A stretch of 64,000 nt of DNA from an uncultured bacterium (GCA_905215015.1 CAJMOS010000003.1:4358-68357); one strand, 5' to 3'; shown: positions 24,981-34,455, counted from the stretch's first letter. The notes: generated by a model from the letters alone, not told the origin. A program made the numbers and translations.

Positions 24981-27318
24981 CGAGATACGCTCCTTCCGCA
25001 TCTGGCTGGGTTTCCACCTGGTCCTGCTCTTGCTGTTCCTTGCCACGGTGCTTGCGCGTTCCTCGATTGGCGTGACCAACGACCTGTTCGACCTGATTCC
25101 CACCTCGGAAGAGATGCGGGATGTCGTTGTTGCCGAGCGTGAATTCTCCGACCGGTCCTCGCGCACCGTGCTCTTCTTCGTCATCTCCCCCGATTTCGGG
25201 CAGGCTAGGGAACAGGCCCTGCTCCTGGAGAAAAGACTGTTGGACACGGGTTCCTTCCTCGACCTACGTGCATCCGCCGGCCCGATGGTTTCGGTATCGG
25301 AGCTCAATGCTGAGCTTTCCCGACTGAAATTCGCGTTGCTGGACGAGGAAATGGAAAGCGCGTTGCAAAGGGGACATTACCAGGATGTGGCCGACAGTGC
25401 CCTTGCGCTTGTCTACGGCGCCTTCCATTTGCAGGACCTCAGCCAGATTGACAAGGATCCCTTCCTTCTTGCCGAGCGGGAGAGCAGGAGCCTTGTCTCC
25501 CAGCTTGCCTCCATGGGCGGCATGAGTCCGAAGGAGGGCGTGCTGGCAAGGGAAGTGGAAGGTTCCTGGTATGTGATGTTGCAAGGAGAGCTGACCGAAA
25601 AAGCGGTGGCGATGAACAACAAGAGGGATATCGCTTCCGTCTTCCAGACCTGTGAGGAACTGGAGAGGGATGCGGGAGTGCAGGTGGCCCTCAGCGGCAT
25701 TCTGTTCCACAGCTGGGAGAGCTCGATGGGCGCGCAGCGGGAGCTTGTCATCATCACCTCCATCTCCCTCTTCCTGGTCCTTTCGCTGTTCATCTGGCTT
25801 TTTCGTAGTCCCTTGGTCATTTTCCTGCTCCTTTTGGACATCCTTCTGGCCTGCTGCTCGGCCATGGCCTGCGTCTTCTCGGTCTTTGGCAGGATGAACG
25901 TGCTGACGCTGGTCTTCGGCACCACGCTGATCGGTACCTGCGTGGACTATTCGGTCCACTATTCGCTGCACGCTTGGTGGGACGAGGATGGCATGGATCC
26001 CCTTGCAACCAGAAACCGGCTCTTCAAGGGGATCGGCACCAGCTTCCTATCCACATTGCTCTGCTATGCCCTGTTGCTGCTTGCCCCCTACCGCCTTCTG
26101 AAGGAGGTGGCGCTGTTCTCGATGGCGGGCCTGGCGAGCTCGTTCGTCACCAGCATGTTCCTGTACCCGGTCCTGTTCAGCCACCGGCATTTCGCGCGGA
26201 AAGGGGTGGATGCCGGATCCTTCCGGGTGCCTTCTCCCGAGCCATCGGCAATGCGGCGCCGGACCATGGTCGTTGCAACGGTCCTGCTTGCCGTCCTGTT
26301 CTGTCTCCTTTGCGTACCCAAGGTCCGGGTGCATAACGACCTTGCAAGCCTGTATCGCGTGAGCGACCGCATGAAACGCAACGAGGGCTTGGCCGCCAAG
26401 GCCATGCCGTACGCGACCTCGACCTTCTTGATTGTCAGCGCCGACAGCGAGGAAGAGCTCCTCGAACGTGAGGAATCCTTCGTCTCCGATTTGAGAGGAG
26501 AAGGGGTGGGTACGCCGATAGCGACCAGCATGCTCGTCCCCTCCGTCCGCCTGCAGGAGGAGCGGGTGTCCTTGGTGCGCAGCCTGTACGAGGTCGAGCT
26601 CGACCGGCAGTGCGAGGCCTTGGGATGTGATGCCAAGGACGCGTGGGAGGAGCTGCAGGCGCTTGCCAGCACGCCGGTTTCCGTCAGCGATGTGCGGTCC
26701 CTTCCGATTGCCCGCCAGCTTGTCGACCGGCTCTGGATCGGAGAAATTGACGGAAGATATTACAGCGCTGTCATGGTGCTGGACGCGGATCTCGCGAGGG
26801 TGGAGGAGATCGCGGGAGAGCATGAAGGGGTCTGGTTCTTCAACACGGCGCGGGACATCTCGCGCCAGCTCGACGTGCTGACCGGGACGATTCTCCGGAT
26901 CCTGCTCTGTTCGTTCGTCCTGATGGTGCTGCTTCTCGGATGGACCTACGGCTTCAGACGCTCGCTCGGCTACCACCTCTCGCCGTTGGTGATCCTTGTG
27001 GTGACGGTGGGTTGCATGGTCCTTTTCGAGGGGGCGGTGGATTTCTTCACCGTGGTGGCTTTGGTCCTTTCCGTGGGACTCGGGTTGGACTATGTGGTGT
27101 TCATGATGGAGATGAAGGGGATGGAAGAGAGAAAACGGTCGGTCAGCTTCGTTGCCGTCGCCCTTTCGTTTGCCACAAGCGCCCTTTCGTTCGGGACTCT
27201 GGCCTTCTCCTCGTTCCGTCCGGTGCACCTGTTCGGTCTGGCCGTCCTGGTCGGTCTCTGCACCGCCTACCTGTTTTCCCTGTTCATGCGAAGAGTGGAC
27301 GGGCGAAAGGAACCGTGA
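24952..27318 (+). CDS. apeM: MMPL/RND-type exporter (ApeM-like)
   Basis: 788 residues from the ATG at 24952. Two repeats each have one leading helix, a large periplasmic loop and five or six clustered helices: ELVIITSISLFLVLSLFIWL near 265 and LRILLCSFVLMVLLLGWTYG near 650. RND-type segments such as LVFGTTLIGTCVDYSVHYSL and VLSVGLGLDYVVFMMEMKG carry the conserved Gly/Asp of the proton relay. It probably extracts the lipid-linked polyene from the inner membrane and passes it to the LolA-like carrier. Its 3' end overlaps the convergent phosphopantetheinyl transferase by 35 bp. Confidence 0.88.
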   Translation: MTSLPISRCNEIRSFRIWLGFHLVLLLLFLATVLARSSIGVTNDLFDLIPTSEEMRDVVVAEREFSDRSSRTVLFFVISPDFGQAREQALLLEKRLLDTGSFLDLRASAGPMVSVSELNAELSRLKFALLDEEMESALQRGHYQDVADSALALVYGAFHLQDLSQIDKDPFLLAERESRSLVSQLASMGGMSPKEGVLAREVEGSWYVMLQGELTEKAVAMNNKRDIASVFQTCEELERDAGVQVALSGILFHSWESSMGAQRELVIITSISLFLVLSLFIWLFRSPLVIFLLLLDILLACCSAMACVFSVFGRMNVLTLVFGTTLIGTCVDYSVHYSLHAWWDEDGMDPLATRNRLFKGIGTSFLSTLLCYALLLLAPYRLLKEVALFSMAGLASSFVTSMFLYPVLFSHRHFARKGVDAGSFRVPSPEPSAMRRRTMVVATVLLAVLFCLLCVPKVRVHNDLASLYRVSDRMKRNEGLAAKAMPYATSTFLIVSADSEEELLEREESFVSDLRGEGVGTPIATSMLVPSVRLQEERVSLVRSLYEVELDRQCEALGCDAKDAWEELQALASTPVSVSDVRSLPIARQLVDRLWIGEIDGRYYSAVMVLDADLARVEEIAGEHEGVWFFNTARDISRQLDVLTGTILRILLCSFVLMVLLLGWTYGFRRSLGYHLSPLVILVVTVGCMVLFEGAVDFFTVVALVLSVGLGLDYVVFMMEMKGMEERKRSVSFVAVALSFATSALSFGTLAFSSFRPVHLFGLAVLVGLCTAYLFSLFMRRVDGRKEP

Positions 27319-27823
27319 CGCCGCACCCATAGGTGCTGAGCACGAACAGGCCTTCCTCTGTCCGGTAGAGGAAGCTTGCAAGCGGAAGCCCCTCCGGCTC
27401 GGGGGTGGCAAGCAGCTTGAGGAGCGTCTTTCCCGTGGCCTTCATCATCGCCTCCATCCGCGTCCAGACATAGCAGAAGCGTAGTGGAGTCTCCGCTTCG
27501 AGGATCCACCTCGCGCGCCCGGGGTCGATGAAGCGCTCGGCAAGCTCGTGGTATGACGGCCTTTCGTCCACGTGCTGGACGTCGATGCCGAGCCGTGCAT
27601 GCTCCGGTCCGACGAGCACGACGACCTCGCCCGCGGAGTGGGAGATGGAAAGCGCGGCGGGAATCTGGGGACAGTAGGGCTTGCCTTCGTCCGTATGGGC
27701 GATGGAGAGGGCTGGGGGATCGACGGCAAACAGCTTTGCAAGCGCGTCCGTGGCAAGCGTCTCGGCCAGCGCATGCTGCTTCCTCGCCTTTTCCTTGCGG
27801 GAAAGGGCGGTGCTGTTTGACAT
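27284..27823 (-). CDS. apeB: 4'-phosphopantetheinyl transferase, Sfp-type (ApeB-like)
   Basis: 179 residues, starting at the ATG complementary to 27821-27823. The family motifs are LGIDVQHVDERPSY near residue 93 (magnesium-binding Asp) and the WxxxEAxxKxxG block in YVWTRMEAMMKATGKTLLKL near 125; the usual Lys before EA is Met. It converts apo carrier proteins to the holo form using CoA, so it can activate ApeE and ApeF. It lies on the opposite strand inside the cluster and must have its own promoter, in the roughly 55-bp gap it shares with the lipoprotein gene. Confidence 0.87.
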   Translation of the reverse strand: MSNSTALSRKEKARKQHALAETLATDALAKLFAVDPPALSIAHTDEGKPYCPQIPAALSISHSAGEVVVLVGPEHARLGIDVQHVDERPSYHELAERFIDPGRARWILEAETPLRFCYVWTRMEAMMKATGKTLLKLLATPEPEGLPLASFLYRTEEGLFVLSTYGCGVTVPFARPLFA

Positions 27824-27877
27824 GTGCCCATGATACAGGTAGTATTCATGTACCTTGTTTGCTGGAGAGGAATTCCT

Positions 27878-28450
27878 GTGAGTCATCGTCTGCTTTCGGC
27901 CCTTTGGATCACCATGATACTCCTTCTTGCCGGATGTGTCTCCACCCGTCATGCGGGCAAGGTCTACGTGACCGATGGCACGCAGGTTGCGCTGCTGCCC
28001 ACAAAAGACATGGAGGGGACGGTGGACGCGATGCATCTGCTTGCCGGCTCCTACAAGGACCGGTCGTTTACCTTGGACGCCTATGTGTTTGCCGACAGCA
28101 GCATGCTTTCGGTGACGGCCATGACCACCATGGGGAACACGATCGCCACGCTCTCCTATGAAGGGGAGCGAATCACCAAAGCCGCCAGCATGATCGGCGG
28201 TATTCCTTTCCCCGCCGAATACCTCTTCTTTGATTTCCAGCTCTGCTATTATCGGGCCGACGCCCTCAAGGAACTGTTCGACGCGGCGGGACTGTCTTTT
28301 ACGGAAGAAGAGAAAGATGGAGTGGTCCGCCGCACGCTCGCCGACGGCTCCTTGGTCATCGCCACGGTGGACAAAAGCGAGGCCGGCATCTCTTTCTCCA
28401 ACCAGCTGAGAGGGTATTCCTATACGATTGTGGTGGTTCCCGATGCCTGA
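27878..28450 (+). CDS. apeN: Outer-membrane-type lipoprotein (ApeN-like)
   Basis: The GTG start at 27878 is chosen because GGAGAGG (27864-27870) is 7 nt upstream; an ATG at 27848 is possible. The 190-residue product has a signal peptide with lipobox LLAGC at about residue 17. The mature part (ARHAGKVYVTDGT-like, AYVFADSSMLSVTAMTTMG, FDFQLCYYRADALKEL) fits the DUF3261-like lipoprotein of aryl-polyene clusters. It may accept the product at the outer membrane. The following ketosynthase overlaps it by 8 bp. Confidence 0.8.
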   Translation: MSHRLLSALWITMILLLAGCVSTRHAGKVYVTDGTQVALLPTKDMEGTVDAMHLLAGSYKDRSFTLDAYVFADSSMLSVTAMTTMGNTIATLSYEGERITKAASMIGGIPFPAEYLFFDFQLCYYRADALKELFDAAGLSFTEEEKDGVVRRTLADGSLVIATVDKSEAGISFSNQLRGYSYTIVVVPDA

Positions 28451-29600
28451 CCACGTAGTGCTCTCGCACCCCTTTGTCATCACCAACCTTGCCCAAGATC
28501 CCCTAGATCTCTACCGGGCCGTCCTGGCAGGCAAGCCGGCGTTCTCTTCCCTGCAGGTTTACGGCAAGTCCTACCTGTTCGCCGACGTGCCCGAACGCTA
28601 TGAGGACAAGGAGGAACACTCCTACCACAAGGGCATGTGCAAGGCACTGGCGGAGAGCTATCGGCCTGTCGTTGCCTCTTTGGAGGAACGCTATGGGAAG
28701 GATCGGGTCGCCCTGCTTGTCGCCACCTGTGATTATCAGAGCGAGTGGTCAACCCCCGCGACCGGGTATTTTTTCGCCCATCAGGCTTTCCCGCAAGGCT
28801 ACACCCTGTATCGGCAGAGTCCCGCGTGGTCGGTGGATTTCCTGCGGGGCGAGTGGAACCTGGAGGGCATCGGTGAGACGCTTTCCACCGCTTGCTCGAC
28901 CGGAGCCGGCATGCTGGCTCGTGCCCGTGACTTGATCGAGGCGGGCTTTGCCGATGCCGTGGTCGCCGTGGGCTACGACCTTGCCTACGATGTTGTCTGC
29001 ATGGGCTTCGACAGCCTTGGGGTCTACGCCCCCGAGAGGACGAATCCTTCGAGCCTGAACCGCAAGGGGGTGACCCTCGGTACCGGTCTTGGCGCATTGG
29101 TGGTCACGGCAGGTCCCCAAAAGGGGGATTGTGTGTTGCTCGGGATCGGCGAATCGAACGACGCCTACCATATCACCGGGCCCGATCCCGAAGGGACTGG
29201 GGCGGAAGCGTGCATGCGGCGCGCCCTTTCGGACGCCGGCCTTGAGCCGAAGGATATCGGCTACATCAACCTGCATGGGACCGGCACCCATGCCAATGAC
29301 CTGATGGAGGCGCTTGCCATCGACCGGATCTTTGGCTGCGGCGTGCCTGTCAGCTCGACCAAGAGCCTGACGGGGCACACGTTGGGAGCAAGCGGGGCGA
29401 TTGAGACGATTCTTTGCCTGGAGACCCTTATCCATGGCTTGCTTCCCCCGCATGTTTTTGACGGCGTGCGGGATCCAGCATTGCCGCCCCTCACGTTTGT
29501 CGGGCAGGGAGAGCGCTATCCCCGGCCGCATGCGTGCATGAGCAACTCCTTTGCCTTCGGCGGGAACAACGTTTCGGTGATTGTGGGGGTGGAGGAATGA
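28443..29600 (+). CDS. apeO: Beta-ketoacyl-ACP synthase (ApeO-like)
   Basis: 385 residues, thiolase fold. The active-site Cys is in STACSTGAGML near residue 150, and the two catalytic His are in NLHGTGTHANDLMEA near 276 and KSLTGHTLGASGAIE near 311. In characterised aryl-polyene systems ApeO pairs with the chain-length factor ApeC for repeated condensation with malonyl-ACP. The partner candidate is encoded on the minus strand at 35223-35888. Confidence 0.9.
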   Translation: MPDHVVLSHPFVITNLAQDPLDLYRAVLAGKPAFSSLQVYGKSYLFADVPERYEDKEEHSYHKGMCKALAESYRPVVASLEERYGKDRVALLVATCDYQSEWSTPATGYFFAHQAFPQGYTLYRQSPAWSVDFLRGEWNLEGIGETLSTACSTGAGMLARARDLIEAGFADAVVAVGYDLAYDVVCMGFDSLGVYAPERTNPSSLNRKGVTLGTGLGALVVTAGPQKGDCVLLGIGESNDAYHITGPDPEGTGAEACMRRALSDAGLEPKDIGYINLHGTGTHANDLMEALAIDRIFGCGVPVSSTKSLTGHTLGASGAIETILCLETLIHGLLPPHVFDGVRDPALPPLTFVGQGERYPRPHACMSNSFAFGGNNVSVIVGVEE

Positions 29601-30064
29601 AACTGCCGATCATGGGAAAGGAATCTGTCGCCCTTCTGGTGCCGCACAAGCGGAGCATGCTTCTGCTTGACGGGATCCTCGGCTTTGACCGAGAGAAAGG
29701 GCAGGCGGTGAGCTTGACGGAGGTCGACCGGTCCAACCTCTTTTTTGACGGGAATCTCAACGGCATTCCCGGGTATGTCTGTTTTGAGCTGATGGCGCAG
29801 ACAATCAGCGCCTATGACTATCTGGTGGGCGGGGGCATGGGTGGCAAGCCGAAAATTGGCTTCATCTTAGGAGTCAACCAGCTGAAGATGGCTTGTCCGG
29901 TGATTCCCCAGGGCAGCCGCATCACGACCACCATCAGGCAGGAGTGCGCCATCGGAGAGGCGATGTATTCCTTTGTGGGGGAATCGAACGTTGGGGACGA
30001 GACGGTGGCGAGCGCGACGCTGATGGTGTACACCGTCCTGCATCCTGAAGGATTCTTGGTATGA
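29597..30064 (+). CDS. apeP: 3-hydroxyacyl-ACP dehydratase (ApeP-like)
   Basis: 155 residues from ATG 29597 (ATGA overlap). A hotdog-fold protein starting with a VALLVPHKRSMLLLDGILG block and a FELMAQTISAYDYL helix, as in ApeP. In the known system ApeP and ApeI form a heterodimeric dehydratase making the double bonds of the polyene; here the ApeI part is fused to the second ligase. It is coupled to the ketoreductase by a 4-bp overlap. Confidence 0.86.
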   Translation: MKLPIMGKESVALLVPHKRSMLLLDGILGFDREKGQAVSLTEVDRSNLFFDGNLNGIPGYVCFELMAQTISAYDYLVGGGMGGKPKIGFILGVNQLKMACPVIPQGSRITTTIRQECAIGEAMYSFVGESNVGDETVASATLMVYTVLHPEGFLV

Positions 30065-30792
30065 GTGAGATGGAGAAACACGTTCTGGTAACCGGCAGCA
30101 GTGGCGGCATCGGCAGCAGTATCGCCCGTGCCGTGGCCAAGGCCGGATATCAGGTGACCGCATGCTATCGCGGTCATGAGGAAAGGGCCTTGGCGCTGCA
30201 GGCCGGGATCCGGGATGAAGGGGGTAGCTGCGAGTTGCTCCGCTTCGATATCGCCGACCGGAAGGGGACGGAGGATGCGCTGACCGGCTGGCTGGAGAGC
30301 CATGGCGCCCCTTGGGGGGTCGTCTGCAACGCGGGCATATGCAGGGACAATGTGTTTCCCGCAATGGACGGCGAGGACTGGGACCAGGTGCTCCACACCA
30401 ATCTGGACGGGTTCTACAATGTCATGCACCCGTTGGTCCTGCCGATGTGCCGCAGGCGCAAGGGCCGGATCATCGTGATGAGCTCGATCAGCGGAATCGT
30501 CGGCAACCGCGGGCAGGTCAACTACAGCGCCTCGAAGGCCGGCCTGATAGGCGCCTCGAAGGCCCTGGCGGCCGAACTGGCGAGCCGCTCGATCACCGTC
30601 AACTGCATCGCTCCCGGCATCATCGACACCGAGATGCTCAAGGGGCTGCCGACGGAGGAGATGCTGAAGCTGGTGCCGATGAAACGGCTGGGCAAGCCGG
30701 AAGAGGTCGCCGCCTTGGTCCTGTTTTTGCTCTCTGAAGAGGCTGGCTACATCACCCGGCAGGTGATCAGCGTGAATGGAGGAATGGAATGA
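30061..30792 (+). CDS. apeQ: 3-ketoacyl-ACP reductase (ApeQ/FabG-like)
   Basis: A 243-residue short-chain dehydrogenase. The cofactor motif is VTGSSGGIGSSIARAVAKAG near residue 10, the NAG motif is VCNAGICRDN near 88, and the catalytic Ser-Tyr-Lys is in MSSISGIVGNRGQVNYSASK near 139-158. It reduces each new beta-keto group with NADPH during polyene elongation. Stop/start overlaps on both sides show one translational unit. Confidence 0.92.
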   Translation: MSEMEKHVLVTGSSGGIGSSIARAVAKAGYQVTACYRGHEERALALQAGIRDEGGSCELLRFDIADRKGTEDALTGWLESHGAPWGVVCNAGICRDNVFPAMDGEDWDQVLHTNLDGFYNVMHPLVLPMCRRRKGRIIVMSSISGIVGNRGQVNYSASKAGLIGASKALAAELASRSITVNCIAPGIIDTEMLKGLPTEEMLKLVPMKRLGKPEEVAALVLFLLSEEAGYITRQVISVNGGME

Positions 30793-32012
30793 AGCGCACC
30801 GTAGTGGTTACCGGCGGCGGGGTGGTGACTCCGTTGGGGAACGAGCCGGAATCGATCCTGGCAAGCCTTCGTGCTCGCCGGAACTTTGTCGTCATGGATC
30901 CGCGTCTGCAGGAATACCGGAACCTGCGCTGCCATCTCTGCGCTCCGGTGACTGAAATGTTGCCCGAATATCCCCGCAAACTGGTGCGGGGCATGGGTCG
31001 CGTCGCGCTCCTGGCCCTGACTGCCACCGAACGGGCCCTCCGCATGGCCGGCATCGCGGCTGGCGACCCCATGCTGAGGAACGGCCGTGCCGGTATCGCC
31101 TACGGTTCCTCTGCAGGGGATGTGGATGCCATGATGGACTTCTATGGCCTGTTGGTGACCAAGGACTCGAAGAAGATGAACCCGACCACCTACATCAAGG
31201 AGATGCCCCAGACCTGCGCGGCGAACCTTTCGGTCTACTACGGCCTGACCGGACGGCTGATTACCACCAATACCGCCTGTACCAGCGGCAGCCAGTCGAT
31301 TGGCTATGCCTACGAGACAATCGCTTCGGGCAAGCAGGACCTGATGATCGCCGGTGGCGCTGAAGAGCTTTCCCCTGCCGACATCGGGGTCTTTGATTCG
31401 ATGTTCGCGGCCAGCACGATGAACGACGATCCCTCCCGGACCCCCCGTGCCTATGACAAGGACCGCGATGGCCTGGTAATCGGCGAGGGCGCAGGCACCT
31501 TGATCCTCGAGGAAAAGGAGCACGCCCTTGCCCGGGGTGCCCGTATCTACGGGGAGATTGCCGGCTTCGCGACCAACACCGACGGCGTGCATATCACCCA
31601 TCCGAACCGGGACACCATGGCGCAGGTGATGCGGCTCGCCATCGAGGATTCGGGCGTAGATCCCGCCCGGATCGGCTATGTGAACACCCACGGCACCGCT
31701 ACGATCGAGGGTGACATCGCCGAAAGCAACGCTACCTATGACGTGTTCCAGCGCCCGATTGCCGCAAGCACGATCAAGGGCTATATCGGCCATACCCTCG
31801 GCGCCTGTGGGGCCATCGAGGCCTGGGTGACGTTGCTGATGCTTCACGAGGGATGGTTCGCGCCGAACCTGAACCTGGAGGTCGTCGATCCTCAATGCGG
31901 GCCGCTCGACTATATCACAGGGGACGGTCTCTCGCTGGCGACAGACTATGCGATGAGCAATAATTTCGCATTCGGAGGCATCAATACTTCGTTGATTCTG
32001 AAAAGGGGTTGA
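30789..32012 (+). CDS. apeR: Beta-ketoacyl-ACP synthase II (ApeR-like)
   Basis: 407 residues. The active Cys is in NTACTSGSQSIGYAYET near residue 163; the catalytic His are in NTHGTATIEGD near 300 and YIGHTLGACGAIEAW near 334. In characterised clusters ApeR is a homodimeric ketosynthase thought to act at chain initiation. It is distinct in sequence from the ApeO-like enzyme. Four bases separate it from the carboxyltransferase gene. Confidence 0.9.
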   Translation: MKRTVVVTGGGVVTPLGNEPESILASLRARRNFVVMDPRLQEYRNLRCHLCAPVTEMLPEYPRKLVRGMGRVALLALTATERALRMAGIAAGDPMLRNGRAGIAYGSSAGDVDAMMDFYGLLVTKDSKKMNPTTYIKEMPQTCAANLSVYYGLTGRLITTNTACTSGSQSIGYAYETIASGKQDLMIAGGAEELSPADIGVFDSMFAASTMNDDPSRTPRAYDKDRDGLVIGEGAGTLILEEKEHALARGARIYGEIAGFATNTDGVHITHPNRDTMAQVMRLAIEDSGVDPARIGYVNTHGTATIEGDIAESNATYDVFQRPIAASTIKGYIGHTLGACGAIEAWVTLLMLHEGWFAPNLNLEVVDPQCGPLDYITGDGLSLATDYAMSNNFAFGGINTSLILKRG

Positions 32013-32016
32013 GGCG

Positions 32017-33504
32017 ATGACGGGATGGAAAGCGAGTGAGGCAAGGCTGGAGGAACAGAGAAAGGCGCTGAGGGAACGCATGGACGCGCAGAAAAAGGGA
32101 CGGCATACCGCCTACGAGCGCCTGGACATGCTGCTCGATCCCGCATCGTTCCATGAGGTGGGTTCCTTCCGCCGCTCCCACATCTCCGACACTCCCGCCG
32201 GGGACGGGGTGGTGACCGGCTACGGCACCATCGCCGGCCGGCAGGTCTTTGTCTCCAGCGAGGATTTCTCTGTTTCCGGAGGTTCGGTAGGCGAGGTCCA
32301 TGCCTCCCGCATCGCCCATATCATCGACTTGGCCCTCGAGGCTGGCTGTCCCTATATTGCCTTGAACGAGAGCGGGGGTGCCCGCATCGGTGAGGGCATT
32401 GTCGGCCTTTCGGGATATGGCGACATCTTCCGGGCCAACGTGCGTGCCAGCGGAAGAATCCCCCAGATTGCCGTGATTCTCGGTTCCTGCGCGGGGGGAG
32501 CCTGCTACAGTCCGGCCCTCTGCGATTTCCTCTTCATGGTCAAGGGCCAGTCCCGCATGTTCCTTACGGGACCCGCCGTGGTCAAGTCGGTGCTGTTCGA
32601 GGATGTCTCTCCCGAGCAACTTGGCGGCAGCGACCTGCACGGTGGCGAGAGCGGGGTCGCGCACTTTGTCTATGAGGACGAGAAGAGCTGTCTTGACGGG
32701 GTCAGGCGCCTGCTTGCCTATCTGCCCCAGGCGTGGGACCAGGATGTGCCCCGCATGCCGTCAAAGGCGCCGCTGAGGGGTTCGCTTGAGGAAATCGTGC
32801 CGGACAACGGCAAGAAGGCCTACGACATGCACCGGGTGATTGCATGTATTGTCGACGCCAAGAGTTTCCTGGAGGTCCACAGGGAATGGGCGGGGAATAT
32901 CCTGACCGGTTTCGCCCGTCTTGACGGGCGCTCGATTGGCATCGTCGCCAGCCAGAGCATGGTGCTCGGGGGCGCGATCGACGACAAGGCAAGCATGAAG
33001 ATCGCCCGTTTCGTCCAAAGTTGCGACTGCTACGGCATCCCGCTCTTGACATTGGCCGATGTGACTGCCTTTCTTCCGGGTCCCGACATGGAAAGGAAGG
33101 GCATCATCCGCCATGGCGCCAAGGTGCTTTACGCCTACAGCGCTTCCTCGATGCCGAAGGTGACGGTAATCTTGAGGAAAGCCTACGGCGGCGCCTATAT
33201 CGCCCTCGGCAGCAAATCGATTGGGGCCGATCTGGTCTACGCCTGGCCAGGGGCGGAGATCGCGGTCCTTGGGGCGGCCGGTGCCGTACGGATCCTCCAC
33301 CGCAAGGAAATCGCGGCAGGCAAGGATGAGGCGGCTTTCATTTCCGCCTACGAAGAGAACTTCTGCAATCCCTACATCGCCGCCGAATATGGTTTCGTCG
33401 ATGAGGTGGTCATGCCGGAGGAGACGAGGGATGCGGTCTGCAGAGGCTTCGCCCTGCTTGCCGGCAAGAAGCGGGGCCCTGCGCACGGGAACATGCCTCT
33501 CTAG
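32017..33504 (+). CDS. Acyl-CoA carboxylase carboxyltransferase subunit (AccD/PccB/MmdA type)
   Basis: 495 residues with both crotonase-like halves. The start RKALRERMDAQKKGRHTAYE then RLDMLLDPASFHEVG is typical of propionyl/methylmalonyl-CoA carboxylase beta chains. GGARIGEGIVGLSGYGDIF and VILGSCAGGACYSPALCDF supply the acyl-CoA oxyanion hole, and the second half has KAYGGAYIALGSKSIGADL. The enzyme moves CO2 between biotin and acyl-CoA. It is 4 bp after the ketosynthase gene, so a role in making malonyl-CoA is inferred; no biotin carboxylase or biotin carrier is in this window. A decarboxylase role is an alternative. Its end overlaps fabD by 4 bp, tail to tail. Confidence 0.85.
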   Translation: MTGWKASEARLEEQRKALRERMDAQKKGRHTAYERLDMLLDPASFHEVGSFRRSHISDTPAGDGVVTGYGTIAGRQVFVSSEDFSVSGGSVGEVHASRIAHIIDLALEAGCPYIALNESGGARIGEGIVGLSGYGDIFRANVRASGRIPQIAVILGSCAGGACYSPALCDFLFMVKGQSRMFLTGPAVVKSVLFEDVSPEQLGGSDLHGGESGVAHFVYEDEKSCLDGVRRLLAYLPQAWDQDVPRMPSKAPLRGSLEEIVPDNGKKAYDMHRVIACIVDAKSFLEVHREWAGNILTGFARLDGRSIGIVASQSMVLGGAIDDKASMKIARFVQSCDCYGIPLLTLADVTAFLPGPDMERKGIIRHGAKVLYAYSASSMPKVTVILRKAYGGAYIALGSKSIGADLVYAWPGAEIAVLGAAGAVRILHRKEIAAGKDEAAFISAYEENFCNPYIAAEYGFVDEVVMPEETRDAVCRGFALLAGKKRGPAHGNMPL

Positions 33505-34412
33505 GCCCGCATTGCCTCCACCGTGCCGAACGTCCGGAAGCACACGCCTGGATCATCCCTGAAGATCGCCTTGTTGAAGCCGGAAAGCGTATGTCCGGGT
33601 CCCATCTCGTAGAACGCATCGAACCCGTCTCTCCTCATCGCCCTGATGGTCTGCATCCAGAGCACGGGGCTGGTCGTCTGTTGCAGTACCAGTTTCCGGA
33701 TTTCCTCCTTGTCGGTATGGGGCTTGGCATCGGCGTTCAGGTAGACCGGCATAACCGCGTCATGCCACACCAGTTTGGCGAACGCTTCCTCCAAGGCTTT
33801 CCTTGCAGGCTCAAGGAGCGGGGTGTGGAAAGGTGCGCTCACCGGAAGGAGGACGCCGCGGACATGGTTCTCTTTCAGGTATTCGAGCGCCCTTGCCACG
33901 GCTGCCGCCTCACCGGAGAGCACGGTCTGCCTGGGTGAGTTGTAGTTGGCAGGCTGCACGATGCCGCCCGCCTTGTGGCAGGCCTCTCCGAGCAGCTCCT
34001 CCGGGCATTCCTTGATGGCGGCCATGGCTCCAGTTCCTTCGGGCACAGCGCCCTGCATGGCGTCGGCACGGAACTGCACCAGCCTGAGCGCGTCCTCGAA
34101 CGAAAGGACGCCGCTTGCCGCCAAGGCGACATACTCGCCCAGCGAGAAGCCTGCATATCCCTCTGCCGCATAACCCTCTTGCCGTGCTGCCTGGAAGATC
34201 GCGAAGTCTACCGTGAAGGTGCAGGGCTGGGTGTTGTGCGTGAGTCTGAGTTCCTCCTCGCTCCCCTCAAGGCAGAGTTTGGAGATGGGCCTGCCGAGCA
34301 CTTGGTCGGCGAGGGAGAAGATCGTCCTGGATACGTCGTAGGATTGGACGTAGTCCCGTCCCATGCCCGGATACTGTGCTCCCTGCCCGCTGAAAAGAAA
34401 GGCTTGTTTCAT
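33501..34412 (-). CDS. fabD: Malonyl-CoA:ACP transacylase
   Basis: 303 residues from the ATG complementary to 34410-34412, with AAGGA 7 nt upstream; an ATG 6 bases earlier is too close to that site. It starts QAFLFSGQGAQYPGMGRDYV, has the nucleophile Ser90 in AGFSLGEYVAL (Phe where His is usual) and the catalytic His196 in SAPFHTPLL. It loads malonyl groups onto carrier proteins. It is the last gene of the minus arm and could serve both the cluster and fatty acid synthesis; whether another copy exists elsewhere cannot be known from this window. Confidence 0.9.
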   Translation of the reverse strand: MKQAFLFSGQGAQYPGMGRDYVQSYDVSRTIFSLADQVLGRPISKLCLEGSEEELRLTHNTQPCTFTVDFAIFQAARQEGYAAEGYAGFSLGEYVALAASGVLSFEDALRLVQFRADAMQGAVPEGTGAMAAIKECPEELLGEACHKAGGIVQPANYNSPRQTVLSGEAAAVARALEYLKENHVRGVLLPVSAPFHTPLLEPARKALEEAFAKLVWHDAVMPVYLNADAKPHTDKEEIRKLVLQQTTSPVLWMQTIRAMRRDGFDAFYEMGPGHTLSGFNKAIFRDDPGVCFRTFGTVEAMRA

Positions 34413-34455
34413 ACGCATGTCCTTTGCAAAGAGATATGCCGCCACAAGGCGGGCT

